A stretch of DNA of 5,524 nucleotides, from NCBI GenBank assembly GCA_018396935.1, contig JAGTRA010000072.1, positions 1-5,524 of the forward strand, given 5' to 3'. Shown here one piece after another: positions 1 to 5,524 of the stretch; the first letter of the stretch is position 1; every line of letters begins with the position of its first letter. Under the pieces are notes generated by a model that saw only the letters and a list, made by a program, of their open reading frames with translations, ran no database searches and had not been told where the DNA came from. The position numbers were made by a program, and so were the translations under genes. This DNA comes from Candidatus Bathyarchaeota archaeon. Lineage in GTDB: Archaea > Thermoproteota > Bathyarchaeia > Bathyarchaeales > Bathycorpusculaceae.

Positions 1-1
1 G

Positions 2-349
2 CGACATAAATACAGCAATATCCTAGTAACAGAAAACCTACTAAAAGCACTAATAAACTTATATGCGAATGGCACTCGCATATGGGAATGCAAAGCCCTC
101 CAAAACTTCATAGTCATAAACCACAAAGGTCAAGTATCTGGCTGTCATATTCAGGAGCCAATAGGATCAATACATGAGTTGCCAAAAATATGGAACAGCT
201 CAAAACTCGATAATTTACGTAGAAAATATCAGAAATGTAGTAAATGTACGTACCTATGTTACATCTTTTATTCACTTCACGGAAACATACATGGAAATCT
301 CCAAATAATAAAAGAACACTGGAAAAACGTAAAACTATTTATGAGATAG
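2..349 (+). CDS. C-terminal fragment of a radical SAM/SPASM-type protein (5' end outside window)
   Basis: An open frame of 115 codons runs in from the left edge and stops at TAG 347-349; the start lies outside the window. Numbering from the first full codon, it has five cysteines. C30 and C48 flank a FIVINHKGQVSGC stretch, which matches the family pattern of an aromatic/hydrophobic strand, a turn with Gly, then Cys. A GSIHELPKIWNS segment follows, resembling the 'GNI.E....IWNS' signature of SPASM/twitch domains. A C79-x2-C82-x3-C86 cluster then ends the domain. In this family these cysteines hold an auxiliary iron-sulfur cluster, while the catalytic CxxxCxxC motif is N-terminal and not visible here. 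Such proteins modify peptides or cofactors; the substrate cannot be told from this tail. Unlike the region that follows, the frame is clean. Confidence is good for the domain type and low for any specific role. Confidence 0.68.
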   Translation, partial: RHKYSNILVTENLLKALINLYANGTRIWECKALQNFIVINHKGQVSGCHIQEPIGSIHELPKIWNSSKLDNLRRKYQKCSKCTYLCYIFYSLHGNIHGNLQIIKEHWKNVKLFMR

Positions 350-422
350 AATCGTTTGATCAATAGACCAGAATGTTAACTTTCAGTTAAATCTAAAGAG
401 GGTTGGAGGTCTCCCAAAGTTC

Positions 423-1221
423 ATGAGAGATAACCTGTTTTTGTCTAGCACTACTGAGAAACAGGCTTTACTTTAACGTATATAAATCTGACGGAGGCAC
501 TTTAGTTGAGCAAGAAGTCGTAGCTGTTGATATACGTACCGGTGAGGTTATCTGGACGCGAAGTTGTAGTAGAACAAAACTTGCACTTGATCAATTATTA
601 CACCGAGACAGTTTTAATTATCACGCTGTATTTGCTTGTCCAATAGCCACCAGTACGGTATCTGGCGAAGAGGTTTTCCGCGTAAAATGGTTTTACTCCG
701 TCAAATAGACTGGGATAGCCTATGCGATTATAAGCGACAGCATAATATTTTCAATTGACCCTTACGACGACTTAGCCTTAAGTTTATGCAATTGGTAAAG
801 GGCCATCACATATAACCGTAACTGTATCGCTAAAAGCTATATCTCAACGGTTAAACCATAGTTATAGGAGGTACAGTTATAGAGGTCTCCCCCGGCACTA
901 AGGATTACAGAATTGCTTTACGCTTCCAGACGGTGTTCCTGCTGTTGCTGGTGAGTGTATAGGCGACTGGATACTTTATGTGTATAAGCAGTTCACAAGA
1001 CCAGCTAATGTAAAAGGCGTTTTAGGTTAAGCTTGACGCCGTAAACGTCTATAAAGGCGAATACACAGACATAGGCGACACGCACACAGATGTCCAAATA
1101 CCAATAGCCGTAGTCGCTCCAACCCCCTACACCCCTTCTCACCGGAACAAGTACAAACAACGATAGAAGCCATAACGCCAATAATGACTGTATAGCAATC
1201 CTAGTAATCATAACGTGCTAA
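423..1221 (+). pseudogene. Decayed gene of unknown family, about 265 codons, with multiple frameshifts and a C-terminal hydrophobic segment
   Basis: No intact frame exists here, but protein-like stretches follow one another across all three plus frames. ATG 423 (SD GGAGGT at 405-410, 12-base gap) opens a 17-codon frame. The reading then moves to the frame of 427-705 (YFNVYKSDGGTLVEQ, DIRTGEVIWTRS), stops at TAG 706-708, and continues in the same frame through 709-795 (GIAYAIISDSIIFSIDPYDD). Further pieces are 782-898 (YAIGKGPSHITVTVSLKAI), 855-926 (IGGTVIEVSPGTKDYRIALRF region), 926-1027 (PDGVPAVAGECIGDWILYVY), 1026-1135 (VKLDAVNVYKGEYTDIGDT), 1139-1188 (SPEQVQTTIEAITPIM) and 1189-1221 (IAILVIIT, then TAA). 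Adjacent pieces join end to end with little loss, which favours one damaged gene over chance. The hydrophobic end suggests a membrane-anchored or pilin/envelope-like protein, but I recognise no family. Intact flanking genes argue against a generally poor assembly. A TATATAAAT (479-487) inside it is probably fortuitous. Confidence 0.5.
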
Positions 1222-1265
1222 CCTCTATGTGCAATTAAGGAGAAATCAGTTCCTATAGCCCCCTC

Positions 1266-1287
1266 TTTTTAAATTTTTATATTTTTT
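1266..1287 (+). terminator. Run of three T-tracts, possible archaeal-type terminator
   Basis: TTTTT (1266-1270), TTTTT (1274-1278) and TTTTTT (1282-1287) lie close together about 45-65 bases after the end of the decayed gene. Archaeal RNA polymerase commonly terminates at clustered T-tracts on the non-template strand without a hairpin. The tracts would therefore end plus-strand transcription from the left. No functional evidence is available from sequence alone. Confidence 0.4.
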
Positions 1288-1290
1288 GAG

Positions 1291-1318
1291 TTTTCACAGC
1301 TATTATTAGCTGTGAAAA
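1291..1318. repeat. Perfect 12-bp inverted repeat with 4-base loop
   Basis: TTTTCACAGCTA (1291-1302) and TAGCTGTGAAAA (1307-1318) are exact reverse complements around a TTAT loop, so a stable hairpin could form on either strand. It sits between T-tracts on its left and tRNA-Pro on its right. Neither strand has a T-run immediately after the stem in the layout of a bacterial intrinsic terminator. On the minus strand an A/T-rich TTTTT begins the stem, about 75 bases past the tRNA 3' end. It may help process or end the tRNA transcript, or be the remnant of a mobile element end. The rest of 1222-1392 shows no gene. Confidence 0.75.
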
Positions 1319-1392
1319 ATATGTTGTCCTCTTGAGCGTTTTCCGCGTTATCAACTCGGGGCTCATCAGATAGTTAGATTTCATATAGTTAG

Positions 1393-1467
1393 TGGGGCTG
1401 CCCGGATTTGAACCGGGGTCCCGAGAGCCCGAGTCTCGGAGCCTAGGCCAAGCTAGCCGACAGCCCC
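1393..1467 (-). tRNA. tRNA-Pro (anticodon CGG)
   Basis: Read on the minus strand, 75 bases fold as a full cloverleaf. The acceptor stem GGGGCTG (1461-1467) pairs with CAGCCCC (1394-1400). D stem GGCT/GGCT pairs with two G-U pairs and the loop holds the conserved A14, GG and A21. Anticodon stem CGAGA/TCTCG encloses loop CTCGGGC with anticodon CGG (1429-1431), U33 and G37. The variable loop has 4 bases. T arm CCCGG-TTCAAAT-CCGGG is perfect. The discriminator base is A (1393). CCA is not encoded, which is common in archaea. No intron is present. It decodes the proline codon CCG. All stems pair, so identity is secure. Confidence 0.96.
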
Positions 1468-1493
1468 GCCACACATTAAGCTGTTAATTGTCG

Positions 1494-1502
1494 AGATAAT
1501 AA
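1494..1502 (-). promoter_or_regulatory. Probable TATA element of the tRNA-Pro gene
   Basis: CTTATTATC on the minus strand lies 27-35 bases before the first base of the tRNA, the expected archaeal box A distance if transcription starts at or just before the tRNA 5' end. The 105-bp gap between the tRNA and the divergent reductase-like gene has room for both promoters. Confidence 0.5.
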
Positions 1503-1520
1503 GCGTTGTCTATCCTTAAC

Positions 1521-1527
1521 TTTTAAA
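1521..1527 (+). promoter_or_regulatory. Probable TATA element of the winged-helix NrdD-like gene
   Basis: TTTTAAA, in the context AACTTTTAAACC, is the best TATA-like sequence before the gene at 1573. It predicts a transcript start near 1550, giving a leader of about 20-25 bases that just includes the GGAGGT ribosome site at 1559. That agreement supports both the promoter and the upstream start. GATAATA at 1537-1543 is a weaker alternative. Confidence 0.45.
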
Positions 1528-1558
1528 CCTTTGTCGCGATAATACTCTAGTGCTTATT

Positions 1559-1564
1559 GGAGGT
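1559..1564 (+). promoter_or_regulatory. Shine-Dalgarno GGAGGT that sets the upstream CTG start
   Basis: GGAGGT is followed after 8 bases by CTG at 1573, which is in frame with the long reductase-like protein. By contrast there is no purine-rich ribosome site before the first in-frame ATG at 1690. An in-frame TAA at 1540-1542 bounds the possible start, and between it and 1690 the frame contains no ATG, GTG or TTG. The CTG with this site is therefore the best start. Confidence 0.65.
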
Positions 1565-1572
1565 TAAGGGGG

Positions 1573-3753
1573 CTGTCTAAGGAATCGGAAAAGCGTGGTA
1601 TTAAAGTCCTCAAAGCTATTTCATCGCCTGTTAGGCTCAAAATTTTAAATATCCTTTATGATAGGGGATCTCTATCTTATACAGAGCTTATGAGTCTCCT
1701 TAAGATGGAGCCTGCTAGAGATGCTGGGAGATTTGCGTATCACCTTAAATTTCTACTAAAAACCGACCTGATAGAGGTTGATTCAGAGTCTAAGAAGTAT
1801 AGGCTTACAGACCGCGGCCGCTTTGTAATAGAGTTCGCTGAATATCTTGAGAGGAAAACACTGCAGGCTCAAAAGTTGCTTGTACGAACTTCTAAGTACT
1901 CCATTGAGGAGTTTGATGTTAATAAAATTGTAACTTCTCTAAGGCGAGAGGCTGAAATGCCTTTAGAGCTGGCGCAGAAAATTGCTAAGGAAGCTGAAAA
2001 AAGGCTTCTAAAATCAAGGACACGCTACGTTACAGCGCCCCTCATAAGGGAGGTTGTTAATGCTATCCTCATCGAGAGCGGTTTAGAGGATTATCGCCAT
2101 AAGCTAACACGTCTAGGTTTACCAGTATATGACGTTCACAACCTTCTCATGAAGCAGGGGTTAAAAGCTTTTAATGAAGCGGGAAAAATTGTGCTGGAAG
2201 AATATGCCTTGCTAAATCTCTTACCACGCGATATATCTGATGCTCACCTTGCAGGCGACTTGCATATCCATGACTTAGGCTACTGGACCATAAAGCCTAG
2301 TGAGGTGATCCATGACTTAAGACCATTCCTAAAATATGGACTAAACCTTGAAAACTTAGATTTTTTCAGACACTCAATCCATCCTCCTAAAAGTTTTGAA
2401 GCCGCCCTGAACCTTATAGCTAACGTTGCATCCTACTCTGCTGAAGAAGTAGCTCAGGGTCAAACTTTAGAGTTTTTTAACGTTTTCCTCGCGCCTTTCA
2501 TTACGAACTTAACAATCGAAGAAATTCGTGAAACATTAAAATTTTTCATTTTAAATTTAACCCGTTATCCTGGAATATCCATAAGTTTAGAACTTTGCAT
2601 TCCAAGTTTCATATCTGAACAGCAGATCTCTACAAGCTTTATTGAAGGTCAGAAGGGCATTTATGGCGATTATAGTGAGGAAAGTTTGCTTTTAGCATCG
2701 ATGGTTATTGACGTCTTTGAGGAAATAGGCAAGAATAAGCCATTACTAAATCCTAGCATTATAGTTAAGTTAAGACCTGAATGTTTTTCAAATTCACATA
2801 CTAGAGACTTACTCCTTAGGATTCATCAACTAGCCATTGGGAAGGCGAGCATATACTTTGCAAATCTTCTAGATGCTGGCGATTCCCACAAAGTATTTTC
2901 AACTTTTGGATGTATGTTAAAACCCGACTTAAGTGGTGATTGGGAAGTTGAAACCCTTAGAACATCAATCCTCGGAGCCGTCACGATTAACCTTCCCAGA
3001 ATAGCTTATGAATGCGAGGGTGACTTGAGGAAGTTTCAGCAAATATTGATGCATAGGCTGGAAATGGCTATTAGAGCTCTAGAAATAAAGCATCGATGGT
3101 TTAAGTCAAGAGAGAAAACGCTTCTACCTTTCTTAATTCATAAGATTGATGGAGATCAATATTTGAGGCTTGATGTTTCTCGGACTCTTGTAAATGTAGC
3201 TGGTTTAACAGAGACTGCAGAGTTTTTATTTGGAAAAAAACCATGGGAAGATGAAAATGCGCTTAGCTTTACTGCCGAGGTATCTAAGCAAATTTTAAAC
3301 TTCATTAAGACCTACACTCGCGATTGGAGATTTTCTCCATCATGCCTGCCTTTACCTAAAGCTCCAAGTAGACTTGCTAAACTTGATATAGAGAGATTCG
3401 GGCTATCAAAAGTTAAGTTTCAGGGAATTAGGCGGAACCCATATTACTCCACTTTCAGTCGTGTTTCTCTGGTTGACAACACGAAATTCAAGATGCTAGC
3501 TGCCTATGCTGAAATAACTAAACCTATGCATGGTGGAGCTTTAATGGCAATATCCCCTGAAGGCTTAACTTGTGAGCTTGATGAGCTTTTTTCCACTACA
3601 AGGAAAGTCGCTGAAGTTTATAAGGTGCCCTTTTTCACCTACGATTGGAAGGTAACATATTGCCGTAACTGTATGAAGGGCTGGCTTCAGCAGCTTAATA
3701 AATGTCCTCACTGCGGCTCTATAAATCCCCTAGTATCCTTTACGAGATATTAA
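1573..3753 (+). CDS. Winged-helix/ATP-cone/NrdD-like protein, predicted catalytically inactive; candidate nucleotide-sensing regulator
   Basis: The protein has 726 residues from the CTG start. Residues about 10-90 form a winged helix: ISSPVRLKILNIL, then a helix-turn-helix (YTELMSLLKM), AYHLKFLLKTDLI, and a KKYRLTDRG wing. Residues about 103-188 are an ATP-cone (EEFDVNKI, then LPVYDV), the allosteric ATP/dATP-binding module of ribonucleotide reductases, but its usual KRDG turn reads RTSKYS. Residues about 199-680 match the class III (anaerobic) reductase barrel: GDLHIHDLGY (229-238), HDLR (247-250), FGCM with the presumed thiyl-radical Cys447, and VTINLPRIAY (470-479). Residues 697-714 are the C-x2-C...C-x2-C zinc ribbon. 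Two essentials are missing. No cysteine occurs before residue 342, so the active-site Cys normally just after HIHD is absent. The chain ends SFTRY where active enzymes have RVxGY plus a tail, so the glycyl-radical Gly is lost. Known NrdD makes dNTPs with NrdG; no NrdG gene is seen here. A DNA-binding, nucleotide-sensing role is inference. Homology is very sure; inactivity is likely. Confidence 0.85.
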   Translation: MSKESEKRGIKVLKAISSPVRLKILNILYDRGSLSYTELMSLLKMEPARDAGRFAYHLKFLLKTDLIEVDSESKKYRLTDRGRFVIEFAEYLERKTLQAQKLLVRTSKYSIEEFDVNKIVTSLRREAEMPLELAQKIAKEAEKRLLKSRTRYVTAPLIREVVNAILIESGLEDYRHKLTRLGLPVYDVHNLLMKQGLKAFNEAGKIVLEEYALLNLLPRDISDAHLAGDLHIHDLGYWTIKPSEVIHDLRPFLKYGLNLENLDFFRHSIHPPKSFEAALNLIANVASYSAEEVAQGQTLEFFNVFLAPFITNLTIEEIRETLKFFILNLTRYPGISISLELCIPSFISEQQISTSFIEGQKGIYGDYSEESLLLASMVIDVFEEIGKNKPLLNPSIIVKLRPECFSNSHTRDLLLRIHQLAIGKASIYFANLLDAGDSHKVFSTFGCMLKPDLSGDWEVETLRTSILGAVTINLPRIAYECEGDLRKFQQILMHRLEMAIRALEIKHRWFKSREKTLLPFLIHKIDGDQYLRLDVSRTLVNVAGLTETAEFLFGKKPWEDENALSFTAEVSKQILNFIKTYTRDWRFSPSCLPLPKAPSRLAKLDIERFGLSKVKFQGIRRNPYYSTFSRVSLVDNTKFKMLAAYAEITKPMHGGALMAISPEGLTCELDELFSTTRKVAEVYKVPFFTYDWKVTYCRNCMKGWLQQLNKCPHCGSINPLVSFTRY

Positions 3754-3761
3754 GGAGGAAG

Positions 3762-4691
<930 letters not shown>

Positions 4692-4712
4692 CTAAAAAAT
4701 GCTGAATCCATC

Positions 4713-4729
4713 TTAATAAATAACTTTTG
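4713..4729 (-). promoter_or_regulatory. pyrB promoter (BRE + TATA), leaderless
   Basis: On the minus strand CAAAAG (4724-4729) precedes TTATTTATTAA (4713-4723). The TATA element lies 22-32 bases before the pyrB GTG at 4691, which places the transcript start at or within a base or two of the start codon. The purine-rich CAAAAG is in the position of a TFB recognition element. Confidence 0.65.
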
Positions 4730-4747
4730 CAACTTCATCTGTAAAAG
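4724..4747. repeat. Near-perfect inverted repeat at the centre of the pyrB-pyrI spacer
   Basis: CTTTTGCA (4724-4731) and TGTAAAAG (4740-4747) are reverse complements except one position, with an 8-base spacer. The centre, 4735.5, is also the centre of the pair of TTTAGGTGT sequences at the two gene starts (4688-4696 on minus, 4775-4783 on plus). The arms coincide with the upstream edges of both TATA elements. They may be the two BREs, a shared operator for a dimeric regulator, or both. Confidence 0.6.
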
Positions 4748-4755
4748 GTTAAATT
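4743..4755 (+). promoter_or_regulatory. pyrI promoter (BRE + TATA), leaderless
   Basis: AAAAGG (4743-4748) followed by TTAAATT (4749-4755) lies 25-37 bases before the GTG at 4780, the canonical archaeal BRE/TATA spacing if the GTG is the transcript start. This supports GTG 4780 over the in-frame ATGs at 4786 and 4798, neither of which has a well-placed ribosome site. Confidence 0.62.
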
Positions 4756-4779
4756 GTTCTAGTTGCATATGCTCTTTAG

Positions 4780-5250
4780 GTGTTTATGCACGAGACTATG
4801 CTTTATGTTTCGAAGATACGTAATGGTACAGTTATAGATCACATAACAGGTGGTCACGCTTTAGACGTAATTAAAATTCTCGGAATAACTGGAAGGGAGA
4901 ATAGAATTATCACAATAGCTATGAATGTTCCAAGCAAGAGGTATGGAGTTAAAGATATCGTCAAAATTGAAGGTAGAGAGTTAAACCCGCAAGAGGTGCA
5001 TAAAATAGCGCTTCTGGCCCCCCATGCAACGATAAACATTATTAGAGACTATAATGTGGTGGAAAAAATTAGGGTTAAGCTCCCGAGCGTCATTGAAAAT
5101 ATAATTAAATGTGCGAACCCCACATGTATTAGCAATAGTAAAGAGCCTGTTAAGGCTAAATTCTACGTGAAAAGTGAGGATCCTCTATTACTTAAATGTC
5201 ATTACTGCGGCCAAATTATGGAAAAACTTGACATCCTAAAACAGTTCTAA
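4780..5250 (+). CDS. pyrI: Aspartate carbamoyltransferase regulatory subunit
   Basis: The 156-residue protein (E. coli PyrI about 153) is the allosteric chain of aspartate transcarbamoylase. Its dimers hold PyrB trimers together and bind CTP/UTP or ATP at the N-terminal domain; in characterised holoenzymes these nucleotides inhibit or activate the enzyme. The nucleotide-binding core is well kept: KIRNGTVIDHI with Asp20-His21, VKIEG with Lys62, and VVEK with Lys96, matching E. coli Asp19, His20, Lys60 and Lys94. The C-terminal zinc domain has C111-x4-C116 and C140-x2-C143, needed for contact with PyrB. The start is GTG 4780, chosen from promoter spacing and a TTTAGGTGT context shared with pyrB. 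ATG 4798, giving 150 residues starting MLYVSKIRNG, is a credible alternative. Zinc and effector sites are intact, so an allosterically regulated holoenzyme is expected. Confidence 0.96.
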   Translation: MFMHETMLYVSKIRNGTVIDHITGGHALDVIKILGITGRENRIITIAMNVPSKRYGVKDIVKIEGRELNPQEVHKIALLAPHATINIIRDYNVVEKIRVKLPSVIENIIKCANPTCISNSKEPVKAKFYVKSEDPLLLKCHYCGQIMEKLDILKQF

Positions 5251-5300
5251 CGATACATTACAATTGTAGACATGTTAGGTGCCTACCGCAATCAATTCTC

Positions 5301-5308
5301 CATAAAAG
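5301..5308 (+). promoter_or_regulatory. Possible TATA element of the downstream partial gene
   Basis: CATAAAAG lies 50-57 bases before the GTG at 5358, predicting a transcript start near 5330 and a leader of about 28 bases containing the GGTGA ribosome site at 5345-5349. This is a weak motif. The gene might instead be transcribed from pyrI, which ends 107 bases upstream with no clear terminator between. Confidence 0.35.
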
Positions 5309-5344
5309 TTATTAACCTGAGAGTATTTCATCCCCTCTACAAAT

Positions 5345-5349
5345 GGTGA
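5345..5349 (+). promoter_or_regulatory. Shine-Dalgarno GGTGA before GTG 5358
   Basis: GGTGA matches the archaeal/bacterial anti-SD and lies 8 bases before GTG 5358. The codon directly before that GTG is an in-frame TGA (5355-5357), so the GTG is the first possible start of this frame. The leadered arrangement contrasts with the leaderless pyrB and pyrI. Confidence 0.5.
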
Positions 5350-5357
5350 ATTGTTGA

Positions 5358-5524
5358 GTGTCCTTTGAGGTACAAGAGCTTCCAGACATTATAAAAGTTG
5401 TAGTTTTGTTGATTTTACATAAAAAGCAGCGTATGTCCAAATTTTCCCTCAAAAAGAGCATAAATAAAATAGCATCTAAACGTGTTCGCATTGAAATGGA
5501 GGATTTAGATGAAGCTTTAAATGA
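5358..5524 (+). CDS. Unknown protein, N-terminal 55 residues (continues past window)
   Basis: An open frame of 55 codons runs from GTG 5358 to the right edge without a stop, with a well-placed GGTGA ribosome site. The peptide begins MSFEVQELPD, then a hydrophobic helix-like stretch (IIKVVVLLILHKKQR), a basic segment (MSKFSLKKSINKIASKRVR) and an acidic one (IEMEDLDEALNE). A short hydrophobic first helix followed by a basic segment is compatible with the start of a small winged-helix or helix-turn-helix protein, but I do not recognise the family and too little is present to assign a role. It is co-directional with pyrI, 107 bases downstream. Confidence 0.5.
   Translation, partial: MSFEVQELPDIIKVVVLLILHKKQRMSKFSLKKSINKIASKRVRIEMEDLDEALN

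Noticed and set aside
479..487. TATATAAAT as a promoter
   Set aside because: It lies inside the protein-like frame of the decayed gene and no start codon with a ribosome site follows at a suitable distance in that frame.
1005..1211. 68-codon minus-strand ORF with hydrophobic N terminus
   Set aside because: It runs opposite to the plus-strand fragments of the decayed gene, has no ribosome site or promoter I can see, and its hydrophobic part mirrors the hydrophobic end on the other strand.
1321..1390. Possible C/D box sRNA on the minus strand (TGATGA at 1363-1368, TGATAA at 1348-1353)
   Set aside because: No CUGA D or D' box occurs at a workable distance, and the first box lacks the usual purine before it.
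1277..1474. 65-codon minus-strand ORF
   Set aside because: It spans the whole tRNA-Pro gene and the hairpin, so its sequence is a by-product of the tRNA.
1568..1577. GGGGCTGTC shared with the tRNA-Pro 5' end, considered as an attachment-site repeat
   Set aside because: Only 9 bases are shared, at the tRNA 5' rather than 3' end, and no integrase or flanking element is present.
3752..3761. Strong SD-like AAGGAGG just after the reductase-like stop codon
   Set aside because: No plausible plus-strand start or coding frame follows; the next sequence is pyrB antisense. It may be a relic or chance.
4854..5039. 61-codon minus-strand ORF inside pyrI
   Set aside because: It is antisense to conserved pyrI coding sequence, with no independent support.
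5259..5268. TACAATTGTA 10-bp palindrome after pyrI
   Set aside because: It is short and AT-rich, unrelated to other motifs in the window and not placed on a promoter; likely chance.

Overview
The window looks like a chromosomal stretch from an archaeon, most likely an uncultured member of the Thermoproteota/Bathyarchaeia kind (lineage is inference). The evidence is archaeal promoter architecture (TATA elements about 25-31 bases before apparently leaderless starts), a tRNA gene without an encoded CCA, a paired PyrB/PyrI aspartate transcarbamoylase, and a class III ribonucleotide reductase homologue with an archaeal-style winged-helix domain. The sequence is moderately AT-rich.

Layout, left to right. 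(1) 2-349 (+) is the C-terminal end of a radical SAM/SPASM-type protein cut by the window edge. (2) 423-1221 (+) has no intact gene. It can be read as one decayed gene of about 265 codons, with some seven frame changes and one nonsense codon, ending in a hydrophobic C-terminal segment. I do not recognise its family. (3) 1222-1392 is non-coding, with T-tracts and a perfect 12-bp inverted repeat. (4) 1393-1467 (-) is tRNA-Pro(CGG). (5) 1573-3753 (+) is a long NrdD-family protein. (6) pyrB (3762-4691, -) converges on it with an 8-bp gap. (7) pyrI (4780-5250, +) diverges from pyrB. (8) 5358-5524 (+) is the start of another gene that leaves the window.

The most interesting gene is the NrdD homologue. 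Its open frame extends well upstream of the first ATG (1690). The added residues complete a winged-helix DNA-binding domain, and the best start is a CTG at 1573 with a strong Shine-Dalgarno (GGAGGT) 8 bases before it. The protein is therefore winged helix + ATP-cone + NrdD body + zinc ribbon. It appears catalytically disabled. It has no cysteine in its first 341 residues, so the active-site cysteine expected just after the HIHD motif is missing. The chain ends at SFTRY, where active enzymes have RVxGY followed by a C-terminal tail, so the glycyl-radical glycine is absent. I propose, as inference, that it is a nucleotide-sensing transcription regulator built from a retired reductase, a possible archaeal counterpart in concept to bacterial NrdR.

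The pyrB/pyrI pair encodes the catalytic and regulatory chains of aspartate transcarbamoylase, the first committed step of pyrimidine synthesis. The two genes are divergent, and their 88-bp spacer is close to a mirror image. Both GTG starts lie in the same TTTAGGTGT context, and TGYAAAAG arms sit at equal distances around one centre. This suggests matched, leaderless, co-controlled expression of the two subunits. A nucleotide-related regulator next to pyrBI is suggestive, but nothing in the sequence proves that it controls them.
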